Origin: Aralia elata | Taxonomy: Eukaryota; Streptophyta; Magnoliopsida; Apiales; Araliaceae | NCBI GenBank assembly: GCA_034770075.1 | Contig: CM068386.1 | Span: 48,945,808 to 49,009,807, forward strand | Length of the DNA stretch: 64,000 nucleotides | Direction of reading: 5' to 3' | In this document: piece by piece, positions 34,368 through 47,330 of the stretch | Layout of the letters: each line of letters opens with the position of its first letter | Position numbering within the stretch: position 1 is the first letter of the stretch | Program-made: the position numbers and the translations under genes | Notes under the pieces: model-generated | Databases searched by the model: none | What the model was told of the DNA's origin: nothing | What the model saw: only the letters and a program-made list of their open reading frames with translations

Positions 34368-37300
34368 ATCTCCCACTTTCACTAAAGCTAATCGTCATGG
34401 TATCTAATACCCTTCTTCTCTAAGTGACGATCATCCTGCTGTTTGGATAAAGCTTCAGTAAATGGATATGCAATGTTGTTCTCGAGAGTCCACTATCTCT
34501 ATAGTGACTTTTCCTCTTTCAATGATTCCACTAATCAAATGAAAGTGCCGCAACACTTGTTTGAATCCAAGATGAGACTTAGGAACTATTCCTAGTTTTG
34601 TAATGAACCTTTCATCCAAACAATCAACTTGTAGCTTCATTTACAGCTATATACTTTGTCTTTATCACTAAACCAACAACTCTTTGTTGTTTGGAACTTT
34701 TCAAATTCATTACACCACCTTTCAAGGTAACGATTTACCTTAAAGTGGATTTGTTATCGTCTTGGTCAGTCTGAAAAACTTGAGTCTGTTTAGCCCTCTA
34801 GTTTTAATTCAGACCTACCATGAATCATGATCACATCTTCAGTACCGGTTAAGTGCTTAAAGATGTTTATCACTGTCTTACAGTGATCATCTCCAGAATA
34901 TGACTGATCAACATCAAGCCTAGTATATTCATTACATACATGATAGTAACTCATGCGATCTCTCTTTCAATTGGGGACAATTTTAGAGAGATACACTCCA
35001 TGGCTCATCATCATGAGACCTCTCTTGGAGTTTGCCATGCTAAACGCCTTTAGCATCAAATGAATATACGTTCCTTGGGTCAAGCCGAACATCCTTTTAA
35101 ATCTATCTATATAGATTTATATCCCCAATTTATAGGATGCTCCTCCCAAGTCATTCATGGAGGAATGTTTAGACAATTTTATCTTTACTGATTGTAACAT
35201 TGGTGTGTTATTCCTTATCGGTAGTATATCAACATATAATACTAGGAATGTCACAGTGCTCCCACTGACCCTTTTGTACACACTAGGTTCATTCTCATTT
35301 TTGATAAAATCAAACTCTTTTTATTGTCTCATCAAAACGAATGTTCCATCTTTGAGAAGTTTGCTTCAATCCATCAATGGATCATTGTAGCTTAAAACAC
35401 GATTTGCTTCAACCTTTGAAACAAATTCCTCTGGCTGTATCATACATACATTCTCCTCAAGTCTTCATTAAGGAAGGGCGTCTCCACATCTATTTTGCCA
35501 GATTTCGTAATAAGCTACAATCACAAGAAAAATCCAAATGGACTTGAGCATTACCTGGTAATAAGGTTTTATCACAGTCAACTCCATGACTTGAAAAACC
35601 TTTTAAACAGGTCTGTTCTTATAGGTGGCCTTGCCATTTGCCCTAGTCTTTCTCTTAAAGACCCATATTCACACTCTAGGCACTATGCCCTTTTGTGGAG
35701 TAACCAGAGTCTATACTTGGTTCTCATACATGGAGTCCATTTCGGATTTCATGGCCATATGCCATTTCTCTGAGTGTCTTCTACTCATAGCCTCATCGTA
35801 TATAACTGGATCATCATCCTCTATGATGCGTACCTCATCATCATCCTCTATGATTATCCATACCTCCCAGGTATCTTCAGTACGCTTCCAGATTTACGAT
35901 TTGGTTGTGGTACAATAGGTCTATCTACAGGTTCCTTGGTTCGACTTAAAGTGCTTTGTGGTTCTTGAACTCCTTCAAGATCTATTACCCTCCCACTAGC
36001 TCCTTCAATGATAAACACCTTTATCTAAGAAGGCAGCGTGTAGGATTATAGTAATAATACCCTAAACTTTCTTTAGGATATCCCACAAGTCTGCACTTGT
36101 CAGATTTTGTCCCAAACTTATCTTTGAAACCTTTTCACATAAGCTGGACAACCCCTTATCTTAACATACTTAAGAGTAGGAATCCTTCCTATCCATAACC
36201 TTTTATGGAGTCTTGGGCTCGGATTTTTGAGGTTACCTTATTTTTGTAGATATGCAGTCGTTTCTAGGGCATAACCCCAGATGGATACTAGAATGTCGGT
36301 AAAAATCATTATGGACTGCACCATGTCCAACAAGGTACAATTTCTCCCTTTTAAGATACACCAATCAATTATTGCGTATCGGAGGTGTCCATTATGAGAA
36401 AATACCATTTTTGAGATGATCTAGAAACTCATTGCATAAGTATTCCTTCCTCGATCTAATTAAAGAATCTTAATACTTTGTCAATATGTTTCACTTCTGA
36501 ATTCTTTGAACATTTCAAATGATTCAGACTTGTATTTTATCAAATACACACATTCAACTCTTTGAATGACCATCTCCTTTTTTTTTATTAGTTTATTCAA
36601 TTTGCAAAATGTTTTTCATGTAAGTCAAGTATACAAAGTCTATCAAGTAATCTTCTAGTTTCAAACAAAATATTATCATTATAAATAGAACAACAATTGT
36701 TCTTAAATATAATATTAGAACCTTCCTTGTCCAACAACGAAAGTTCTAATATTTCTAATAAGAACTGGAACATAATAACAACTTATTAACTTAATAGACT
36801 TGCCCGTAGGCAATGCTAAATTATAAGTTCCTATGGTTAATGCAGCAACTTTTGCTCCATTCCCACACATAAGATTACTTACTCTTTGTTTAGCTTTCTA
36901 CTTCTGCTTAGTCTCTGCATTGGATTGCATACGTGAGAACTACAGCCGGTATCTAATACCCAAGTAGAACCTTGACTTACAGAAAGATTTTTTTTTTAAT
37001 CATGAACAAACCTGTATCTGTAACCGAAGCTTCACTAAGCTTCTTCTGGTTAGCCTCTGTAAGATTCTCCTTACAGTTTTATTTCTAGTATCTAGGCTTA
37101 TTGTAGTGGAAGCAAACTCCTTTGCTATCTGCATCAGTCTTATTCTTATTGTCCTTCGTTTTTGCCTTTCCATTTACCTTCTTTGAATTGTTCTTCTTTT
37201 AAGAAGATCCTTTGGCCCTCTTCCGCTTCCTGGAAGAATCATCTACCAATAAGACTTGGTCTTTCTTGGTTGGAAAGTGACTCTTTACAGTTTTCAACAT

Positions 37301-37579
37301 GTTTAAGCAATTCAGGCAGGCTGACATATAGCTTGTTCATGTGGAAATTCACAATAATTTGTGAGAAAGAGTCCAGAAGTGATTGCAAGATCAAATCTTG
37401 GATCAACTCTCCATCCATTAAAACCCAGTTGTCCCAATTGTTCAATCAGATTGATCATTTTAGGACATATGTCTGCACTGTAGTGCCATCGATCATTCTA
37501 GATCGGAAAAGCTCTTTAGCTATCTGATATCTAATAGTCCTACTTTCCTCACCATTCAACTCCTTGAAGGTGTCGGAGT
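34368..37579 (-). pseudogene. gag-pol: Copia C gag-pol remnant (RNase H, RT, INT, gag C-part)
   Basis: On the minus strand, pieces align in order with copia A: RNase H end at about 34455-34640 (HFHLISGIIERG), RT at about 35100-35520, RT start and INT C-part at about 35750-36000 (an acidic DDDEVRII-like block), INT at about 36000-36900, knuckle region near 37080 and gag at 37239-37445 (SLPELLKHVEN). Many stops and frameshifts; no frame exceeds about 120 codons. Non-functional. Confidence 0.85.
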
Positions 37580-37750
37580 ATAGTTGATAGGTGCATAATA
37601 TCTGATTATTTTCATTCCTTTATGCTCAGTTTAGTTGCATGTTATCTGTCATATGAGCTGATTTAAGGTATTTATTGATTTATAGAAGAATTTGATGTGA
37701 TTTTGCAAAAATGTATTTTAATGTTGAGTTTTATGTTGTTTTGCAGAATA

Positions 37751-38094
37751 CTCTACGATCGCTAGGTAAAGGCTCTACGTTCGTAGTGTTAGGATGTAAT
37801 CTGGCAGCTCTACGATCGCAGGACGGCTAGGAGAAGTTGTCGACGATTCCTAGTTCCACTCTATGATTGCCGAGATTCACTTTATAGCCATGCTCACAAC
37901 ACTCTACATTTTCAGTCCAGCGGCGAAGTTACTCTACGTCTGATGAGAGTTACTCTACGATGGTGCTCTTTACTCTACGATTGACAAGTTTACTCGGCAG
38001 CTAGTTACTTTACGATTTCGAGGTTTACTCTACGATCGCGATAAGTGCTGGTGCGAAGTCTACTCTACGTTGTGCTGAGGGAGTATACTCTACG
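37751..38094. repeat. CTCTACGATCG array in the solo LTR
   Basis: Thirteen CTCTACG-like sites start at 37751, 37773, 37808, 37859, 37902, 37932, 37953, 37973, 37993, 38008, 38028, 38063 and 38088. Several continue into the palindromic CGATCG. Five of the twelve steps are 20-22 bp. The TATA box is about 360 bp downstream. Confidence 0.85.
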
Positions 38095-38453
38095 ATTTTG
38101 GTCGACATGCAGATTTCCAATTCTGAGTAGGATTTGAAACATTAAAGCTTAAAGATATGATTCCCAACAGGATTTGGAGATGAAGTTACCATCATACATG
38201 GAAAGTATCTCTGACTATGGGAAGTAGAGTTTGATATGGAATCTGAGTTGAAGATAAATATGAAAACTGATGCCGAACTAGAAAAGGAAACGTAAGAAGA
38301 CTTGGATTTGGAAATAAAATCTAATTTGAAAAGGAAACTACTTAAAGCTGGATTTCAGAGATTGAGAAGGATTTAGAATCATACCATATTTGCAGAGTGA
38401 AGACTTCCAAAGCAGAATTGGATTAGAATTCTTCTAGGCTTTAGATATTTATC

Positions 38454-38461
38454 TATAAATA
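38454..38461 (+). promoter_or_regulatory. TATA box of the 37.6-kb solo LTR
   Basis: TATAAATA downstream of the CTCTACG array. Confidence 0.55.
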
Positions 38462-39357
38462 CTTGTAATCGTTAGAATTTAAAAAACACATCATAGAGAG
38501 AGTTTTATCATATTCAGAGAGTTCATAGAAACATGTCAGGCTAGTTTTTCTTTATTCAGTTTGAAGGGGACGTGGATCCTTAGTAACAGTTTATGGTTTG
38601 ATTAAATATACAGTATTTATTCCTTCTTATATGAAGCTTATTCTGATAATTTGTTTTAATTACTAAATATTATTTGATTAACTGGTTTGGTTTCTGCAGG
38701 ATTAAATTGGTTAATTGAAAATATATGCTAGATTTAGAAATAGTATTACGTAATTGATATTGTTTCTAATCATAAGTAGCAGTTAGCGATACTGATTGTG
38801 GTCAAGCTTTTGGTTTATTGCTATGGTTATCAGGAGACAGGTTAAACAAATTGAGCTTATGTGTTTGTTGCTTGGAATAGTCTAATTCCTTAGTTCTTAA
38901 TGCTACTGTCATATTAAATCTAAAGAGCTTGTTTTAGGTTATATGATAGTTAGAATCTTGTGAAGAGCTTATTCCATTGAGTGACAATTTAAGAGGAATT
39001 TCGGATAACAGAGCTTGTTGTTATCTAGGACTATTAGTTTCATTGAAGGGTGATATTGTTATGCTTAATTGATCTATTGCTGTGAAAAGGTGAAATTGAA
39101 CTGGAAAACTGAAGTTTTAATTCACTGGTTAAATTCATTATTTTTAAATTTGTTTTTATTAATTAGTTAAACAAATTCAGAACCCCCAACCTTTTATTTA
39201 TTGTTAAAACTGTTAGAAGCATTAGGATAAATTAAAAATCAACATTGTTCTCTGTGGGATCGATCCTTGCTTATTGCTATGTTGTGCTTAGTTTTGAGTT
39301 CATAGAGTTAAGTAAGGTTTTTATTTTTGGTTTGCTTGACGACAGCTTCCCAATAGT

Positions 39358-39633
39358 AGGAGCATCCATAGTTTCATGCTGACGCTAAAGCTCGTTACTC
39401 ATGGATGCGAGCATGATGCATTGAGCCAACTGTGCATCATCTTGTCACTTTCTAAAACTAGCAATCTCTTCCTTAGAGGCATTGTCTGCAACCATTGCAG
39501 GGATAGGCATATTAAGGACATAAGATAGCTTTTCAGTCTTGAGAACTATTCTCAAATTCCTTAACTAGTCCGTGTTAACTTGGTCCAGTTAATTAGCATC
39601 TAATATGCTCCGCAGTGACAGTAAATTAGACAT
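39358..39633 (-). pseudogene. gag: Copia C gag N-terminal part
   Basis: Minus-strand continuation of C gag beyond the solo LTR, with initiator ATG at 39633-39631. Aligns with A 21246-21530; frame broken. Confidence 0.8.
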
Positions 39634-39820
39634 TGTAAAATTCTGTAAATGAAATAGACAACATTTTAGCATACATTAACTACCAAAATAAATTAGGTCT
39701 TTATTTTAAATTGGTATCTCTCACTTTTTCATCAAACTATATTACCCTCATTATATAGTTCGACAAATCTAATTAAAGATTTGCTAGCGAGAATAAGGAT
39801 CCCATTTCAAATGTATATAG

Positions 39821-40113
39821 CCTTGTGTGTGCACAACAAACTATATATAAATAAATAGGTAGACAACTATTGTCAATTACATCACTATGTAACTCCTTGT
39901 ATTTTGCCTCTTAGATTATAATGGTCAAGTGTGTGCATATCCGAACTAAAATAATCTAAGTTAAGTCCAACCTAGCACTTCCATATATGTGAAGAGAAAA
40001 AGACCGCCCTTGTGTGTGCACAACAAAGCAGTAATGTTCAATTCCTTAATAAGCATCAAATGTGATAAAATAACATCTTAAATATTTAATACTCGCCTTG
40101 TGTGTGCACAACA
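39821..40113. repeat. Four CTTGTGTGTGCACAA sites, copia C leader
   Basis: Sites at about 39821, 39927 (CAAGTGTGTGCATATCC), 40008 and 40097. All four have the GTGTGCA core where A and B have GTGACAC. Confidence 0.9.
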
Positions 40114-40258
40114 AACTCATATTAAATATTTAATACTCTATTGCTTTACCATGCTAGAAGGCGACGTTCGATATTCCGAATATCTTTGAACGCTTAGGAC
40201 TTAATATAATTTTCTTTGAGGGGTTTGTATTTATTAGTCTCATCTTGTTTAGCGCGCA

Positions 40259-40303
<45 letters not shown>

Positions 40304-40917
40304 CGCGTCATATTATTTAACATGCGAAGCATGTTGTATAATATATAATATATATATATAGTAATCATGCACATATAGAATACTATATTCTACCCGGATT
40401 GATTATGGACTTTTATTCTAGTTTGGTTCACTAGAGCCACCAAGTGAACCAAAAGGTCAAACCTAGGGTGCAAGAACAAAATTTAAATATAACTATTACA
40501 TTTAAACCCGGGCTCCATTACAAACGGGTCTTCAAGCGCTCCTTGCTCCTTGGTCTCCAATTCTTCAAGTAATTCTAAGTAAACCTATTACATAAACTAT
40601 TTACAATAAATAGAAACCTTGATCAGCAGTCAAGGGGAAGTATATAGGAGGGAGATAGAATTTACATTAAGAAAAATTAGAGAAGACGAGGTACGCAGAC
40701 CCCATTTATAAAAAAACTCATTCATTCAAGCATCCACTAAAATAAATCCAATCACACATTGGTCAGTAGTCCATAATCAATCCCTATTTATTATCATACA
40801 TATCTCTATATGTATCAATAAATAACATTCATCCCATGAATATTAAAACCATTCCATATATGCATTGATATCAATTAATGGGCATTTAAAAGTTTACTAG
40901 AAATCCAATTTTGAAAT

Positions 40918-41300
40918 AAAAAATAAACTCCTTTATTCTAATCAAAATTTAAATCATAATAAACTTATTTATTTTATTTTATCCAATTTTGAATAAAAAT
41001 AAACTCCTTTATTTTTAATCAAATTCCAAATCAAAATAAACTCTTTTATTTCAATTAACATGGAATCCAATTTCAAGTTCAAAACAAACTCTTTTATTTT
41101 AACTTAAAATTGTTGGAAAATAAAATATGTTGAATCTTATTCCTTATCAATATAAACATCTTTATTTTTAAGGAAACATGGAATCCTATTCCATATGTGA
41201 ATAAACTCCTTTATTCTAGGAAACATGGAATCCTATTCCATATGTGAATAAACTCCTTTATTCTAAAAATATATCAATTAAATAAACCATTTATTTTAAT
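40918..41300. repeat. AATAAACTCCTTTATT palindromic repeats with a 47-bp tandem duplication
   Basis: About nine copies of an AATAAACTCCTTTATT-like inverted repeat. A 47-bp unit beginning AGGAAACATGG is perfectly duplicated at 41171-41217 and 41218-41264. Copia A has only about four such repeats at the same place. Confidence 0.8.
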
Positions 41301-41335
41301 TGAAGGAAAAATTATTTATCAGATTCTGTTGTTCG

Positions 41336-41453
41336 GCGCAGCTGCGCCCAAAATGAACTGGGAAACGGCGCAGCTGCGCTGAACCCCAGAAACGACTTTC
41401 TGGGTTTGGGCGCAGCTGCGCTCCAGAATGAACTGGAAACGGCGCAGCTGCGC
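41336..41453. repeat. GCGCAGCTGCGC array, copia C leader
   Basis: Four perfect copies at 41336, 41368, 41410 and 41442; steps 32, 42 and 32 bp. Spacers contain AATGAACTGG. Confidence 0.95.
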
Positions 41454-41569
41454 CGCGTAGCAGATTCAGAAAAACAGATTCTGCCCAAAAATTTCGATCC
41501 AATCGCATATCATACACACATGGAATTATCAAAATCGATAATTAGCACAAGATTAGGCTCTGATATCAC

Positions 41570-43351
41570 TGTTAGGTTTGTATATAGCGCGAACATACAA
41601 TTAAATTACATAAATAGTGCGGAAGCGCGATAAAAACGGATTTTAAATTTTTTTCATACAAACCATCACCATGATCATCCTTGTGATTAATTATCAATTA
41701 AACGAAAGAGATAGAGATATAGAATTATACCCTTGTAGAACCATACTTCCACAGGTACGAGTTCACCTCCAAATCCTTCGCGTTCTCCTTGAATTCCACC
41801 GATTAAATTCTTTCCTTTGATCAACGTTAGCCACCCAAGTGTTTGGCCTCTAGAGGTGATCCACCAAGGAATAATAATTGTTCAAGAAGATGGGTGTTGG
41901 CAAAACCCTAGTTTCTATCTCTATAGAAATTGCAAGTACTCTCTCTCTCCAATTCTTATGGAAGAGTGTGTAACTGTCTAACTCCAAATCATAATAAGAC
42001 TCCTCTTATTTATAGATATAGGGAACCCTCCTAAACTATTTAGGATTAAGGTTTTTATTCTAATTAAACTCCTTTAATTAATTAAACTCCTAATCCAATT
42101 AGGAATTTATGAGAGAGTACTTCTATTAATTAATTCTCAATCCCTATTATGAATTAAATAATAGTAATTGTAATAATAAGACTCTTCTTATTAATTTATA
42201 TTTAATATTTCTAAAATATTAAATAATAAATATTAAGCTATTTAATTTATTCTATCTCCATAGATTAAATTAAATACATTTAATTTATTATTACAATTAT
42301 GCCATTTACTTCTTAAACAAATATTTTTCTTTTGTGGTGTGACCCTTTAAGTTCTCCATATTAAACCGGTTGTGAATAAATCAATTAGAACAATTCTAAT
42401 CTTATTTAAATAAATAAATTAAACTATTTAATTTATTTAAATAAATAATATTTATTCTATAATAAGGGTAAGCCCCCTTAGGGATCAACGACTTTCCAGA
42501 TAATATAGATTTCAACATTAATCACAAAAGAACCTTTCAGTGAATAGTTACCATACAATTCAATCCTTCTACCATACAATGTCCCAATTAAATATAAGAC
42601 ATGGAATTACTGTCAAGTCTTATTTTATTTAATTATATGTATTTGGATTCTCAAATGCACAACTCTGATTAATGCAAATTAGAAACTCCTTTCTAATTTC
42701 ATTCTGCTTTGGCCAAAGACTTCTGAGTCCATTTATCGAATCACATAGGACATTCTCTCTTTTTACTAGAAGTGGTAGATTCTTTGTTGATCATTCACCT
42801 ATCTCCATGTATAACTTATTATACCCAACATACCCTTTGATATACCCTAAGGGTCTTAAGGGACATGTCAAAGTATAACTCTGATGATCTCAAGTCCAAG
42901 GATCACTTGTACTACTATCACTAGAGGAATTCCTATTGACAGGCGAGTAAAACTCCATTAGGTATTCCTTAGCGAGCCACGTTCAGTGAACTTATTCTCT
43001 AATAAGCACCTACATACTTGCTTTAATGTCTCCACATAAATGATTATGAGATCAATCATCCTCTTCATAAGAGCAAGCAACGTATGTACTAATCTATCCG
43101 GATTCACTAATCCCCTTTTTAGTAATCCATCGATTAGGAACGATTTTAGTTTGTGAGCTATCTAGAATTTAGATCTCATTAGCATGATCCCCATCATGAT
43201 TCTAAAAATATTGCTCAAAACTATGAGTTTATCACATTTAATATAACAGCACCATGTAGATAATGTAAAATGCCTTTAATAACCGAATAAGATTACAAAG
43301 TATATGCAACATCATATCAAATATGATTGACTTGTGTGCATACTACTTTCA
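41570..43351 (-). mobile_element. 5' LTR of copia C
   Basis: 1782 bp, TGTTAGG to CTACTTTCA on the plus strand. TATA on the minus strand at 42014-42007. Confidence 0.92.
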
Positions 43352-43356
43352 CATAC

Positions 43357-43364
43357 TACTTTCA
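43357..43364 (-). mobile_element. Terminal 8 bp of copia B's 5' LTR
   Basis: TACTTTCA directly after C's right target copy CATAC. It completes B's LTR. GAAGG (43365-43369) is the expected target copy of B in copia D. Confidence 0.8.
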
Positions 43365-45711
43365 GAAGGATGTCTCCATATCCATTTACCAGATTTCGTA
43401 ATAATAAGCTGCAATCACAAGCAAAATCTAAATGAACTTGAGCATTACCCGATAATAAGGTTTTATCACAGTCAACTCCTTGACTTTGTTTGAAACCTTT
43501 TAAACAGGTCTGGTCTTATAGGTTTCCACCTTGCCATTTGCCCCAGTCTTTCCCTTAAAGACCTAATTTCACTTTATAGGCACTATGCCTTTCGATGGAG
43601 TAACCAGAGTCTATACTTGGTTCTCATACATGGAGTCCATTTCGGATTTCATGGCCATCTACCATTTCTCTGAGTGTCTACTACTCATAGCCTCATCGTA
43701 TATAACTGGATCATCATCCTCTATGATGCGTACCTCATCATCATCCTCTATGATGAATCCATACCTTCTAGGTATCTTCGGTACTCTTCCAGATTTACGA
43801 TTCGGTTGTGGCACAATATGTCTATCTACAGGTTCCTCGGTTTGACTCAAAGTGCTTTGTGGTTCTTGAACTCCTTTAATATCTATTACCCTCCCACTAG
43901 CTCCTTCAATGATAAACACTTTTATCCAAGAAGGTAAGATTATAGTAATAATACCCTAAACTTTCTTTAGGATATCCCACAAACCTGCACTTGTCAAATT
44001 TTGTCCCAAGCTTATTCTTTTGAAACCTTTTTCTCATAAGCTGGACATGTAATCCCTTATCTTAACATACTTAAGACTAGGAATCCTCCTTATCCATAAA
44101 TTTTATGGAGTCTTGGGGCCAGATTTTGAGGTTACCTTATTTTATAGATATGCAGCCGTTTTTAGGGCATAACCCCAAATGGATACTGGAATGTCGATAA
44201 AAAGCATAATGGACTGCACCATGTCTAACAAGGTACGATTTCTCCTTTTAGATACACCAATCAATTATCGCGTATCAGAAGGTGTCCATTATGAGAAAAT
44301 ACCATTTTGAGATGATCTAGAAACTTATTGCATAAGTATTCCTTCCAAAATCTGATCAAAGAATCTTAATACTTTGTCAATTTGTTTCACCTCTGAATTC
44401 TTTGAATCTTTCAAATGATTCAGACTTGTATTTCATCAAATACACATATTCAACTCTTTGAATGATCATCTCCTTTTTCTTTCACTAGTTTATTCAATTT
44501 GCAAAATTATTTTTATGTAAGTCAAGTATATAAAGTCTATCAAGTAATCTTCCAGTTTTGAACAAAACATTATCATTATAAATAAAACAACGATTGTTCT
44601 TAAATATAATACCAGAACCTTCCTTGTCCAACAACGAAAATAATAATGTTTCTAAAGAGAACTGGAACATAATAACTTAATAGACTTGCCCGTAGGCAAC
44701 GCTAAACTATAAGTTCCTACGGCTAATGTAGCAACCATTGCTCCATTCTCCACACGTAATATTACTTACTCTTTGTTTAACTTTCTACTTCTGCTTAGTC
44801 TCTGCATTGGATTGCATACGTGAGAACTATAGTCAGTATCCAATACCCAAGTAGAACCTTGACTTACAGAAAAATTTATTTCATTCATGAATAAACCTAT
44901 ATCTGTAACTGAAGCTTCATTAAGCTTCTTCTGGTTAGCCTCTGCAAGATGCTCCTTACAGTTTCCTTTCCAGAGTTCAGGCTTATTACAGTAGAAGCAA
45001 ACTCCTTTGCTATCCGCATCAGTTTTGTTCTTAGTGTCCTTAGTTATTTCCTTTCCTTATACCTTCTTTGAATTGTTCTTCGTTTCAAAAGATCCTTTGG
45101 CCCCTACTAGTAAGACTTGGTCTTTCTTGGTTGGAAAGTGACTCTCTATAGTTTTCAACATGTTTAAGCAACTCAGGCAGGCTGACATATAGCTTATTCA
45201 TGTGGAAATTCACAACAAATTGTGAGAAAGAGTCCGGAAGTGATTGCAAGATCAAATCTTGGATCAACTCTCCATCCATGACAAAACCCTGTTGTCCTAA
45301 TTGTTCAATCGAATTGATCATTTTAAGGATATGTGTCTGTACTGTAGTGCTATTGGTCATTCTAGATCGGAAGAGCTCCTTAGATATCTTATATATAGTA
45401 GTCCTACTTTCCTTACCATTCAACTCCTTGAAGTGCAGGAATACAGTAGGAGCATCCATAGTTTCATGCTGACGCTGAAGCTCGTTACTCATGGATACGA
45501 GCATGATGCATTGAGCCAACTGTGCATCATATTGCCACTTTCTAAAAGTAGTAATCTCTTCCTTAGAGGCATTATCTGCACATTGCAGGGATAGACGTAT
45601 TAAAGATATCAGATAGCTTTTCAGCCTTGAGAACTATTCTCAAATTTCTTAACTAGTCTGTGTTGTTTGGTCAGCATCTAATATGCTCCGTAGTAATAGT
45701 AAATTAGACAT
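43365..45711 (-). pseudogene. gag-pol: Copia copy D RT start, integrase, gag (decayed)
   Basis: On the minus strand: RT start at about 43365-43640, INT C-part at 43659-43919 (open, with RRYGFIIEDDDEVR), INT to about 44900, knuckle near 45000, gag at 45085-45519 (open, 144 codons, with MKMINSIEQLGQ-like and SLPELLKHVEN blocks) up to the initiator ATG at 45711-45709. Frameshifts separate the pieces. The pol 3' half lies beyond copia B, left of the window. Confidence 0.85.
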
Positions 45712-46408
45712 TGTAAAATTCTGTAAATAAATTTGTAATTTAACAACATTTCAGCATACATTCATTTCTTAATTACCAAAATAAATTAGGTCTTTATTTA
45801 AGTTGGTATCTCCCACTATTTTCATCAAACTATATTACCCTAATATATAGTTCGCCAAATCTAATTAAAGATTTCCTAGTGAGAATAAGGATGCCATTTC
45901 AAATGTATATAGCCTTGTGTGTGCACAACAAACTATATATAAATAAATAGGTAGACAACTATTGTCAATTACATCACTATGTAACTCCTTGTATTTTGTC
46001 TCTTAGATTATTTTGATCAAGTGTGACACATCTGAATCAAAATTATCCAAGTTAAGTCCAACCTAGCACTTCCATATATTCAAAAGAAAAATACTGTCCT
46101 TATGTGACACAACAAAACAGCATCGTTCAGTCTATTTATAAGCATTAAATGTGACAAAACAACGTCTCAAAAAAATTAAGATAAGCCTTGTGTGACACAA
46201 CAAACTTATAATGATTAATTGATACTCTATCGTTTTATCATGCTAGAAGGCGACGTTCGATATTCCAAATATCTTTGAACGTTTACGACTTAATATAATT
46301 TCTTTGAGGGGTTTGTTATTATTTGTCTCATCTTGTTTAGCGCGCATGCACATATATATATATATAAAATACGCATCATATTATTTAAGATGTGAAGCAT
46401 GTTGGATA

Positions 46409-46456
<48 letters not shown>

Positions 46457-47330
46457 GCACATATAGAATACTATATTCAACTAGGATTGATTATGGACTT
46501 TTATTCTAGTTTGGTTCACTAGAGCCACCAAGTGAACCAAAAGGTCAAACCTAGAGTGCAAGAATTAAATTTAAATATAACTATTACATTTAAACCCGAG
46601 CTGCATACAAACAGGTCTTCAAGCGCTCCTTGCTCCTTTGTCTCCAATTCTTCTAAATAGTTCTAACTAACCTATTACATAAATTATTTACAATAAATAG
46701 AAATCTTGATGAGCAGTCAAGGGGAAGTACATAGGAGGAAGATAGAATTTATATCAAGAAAAACTAGAGAAGACGAGGTACGCAGACCCTATTTATAAAA
46801 ACCCATTCAAGCACCTTCTAAAATAAATCCAATTACACATTGGTCAATAGTCCATAATCAATCCCTATTTATTATCATACACATCTCCATATGCATCAAT
46901 AAATAATATTCATCTCATGAATAATAAAACCATTCCATATATGCATTGATATCATTTAATGGGCAATATTAGTTAGTATAAAATCCAATTTCAACTCCAA
47001 TTAGTTATCATGGAATCCAATTCCAACTCTAATTAGTTATCATGAAATCCAATTCTAATTAAAATAAACTTCTTTATTTTAATCCTATTCCAAATCAAAA
47101 TAAACTCTTTTATTTTAATTTATCCAATTTTGAATAAAGATAAACTCCTTTATTTTTAATCAAATTCTAAATCAAAATAAACTCCTTTATTTTAATTTAC
47201 AAAAAAATAAAAAAAATGAGGTCAACCCTTGATCATAAACCTTTAAAAGAAATAATCAAACAAGTCTTTAAGTCAAACTTCAAATCCAGAATTATATAGT
47301 TTAAATATTAAACATTCTGATTCATAATTA

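Larger units (their letters stand above)
37585..39352 (+). mobile_element. Solo LTR in copia C gag (Ty3/gypsy, Athila-like)
   Basis: 1768 bp, TGATAGGTGC to CTTCCCA, target duplication ATAGT (37580-37584 and 39353-39357). No coding content. The TGATAG start, length, TATA box (38454-38461) and the GGGATCGATCC block near 39258 suggest an Athila-like family different from elements 1 and 2. Lineage is moderately certain, the solo-LTR status more so. Confidence 0.82.
39634..41555 (-). other. Copia C leader
   Basis: No genes. Contains four GTGTGCAC sites (39821-40113), an AT microsatellite (about 40261-40300), the AATAAACTCCTTTATT repeat region (about 40918-41300) and the GCGCAGCTGCGC array (41336-41453). 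The minus-strand PBS (TGATATCAGAGCC) is at 41556-41568. Confidence 0.8.
32554..43351 (-). mobile_element. Copia copy C, nested in the end of B's LTR
   Basis: LTRs at 32554-34367 (3' LTR) and 41570-43351 (5' LTR), target duplication CATAC (32549-32553 and 43352-43356), minus orientation. The internal region is badly decayed and carries a solo LTR at 37585-39352. Without it, C is about 9.0 kb, like A. Confidence 0.93.
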
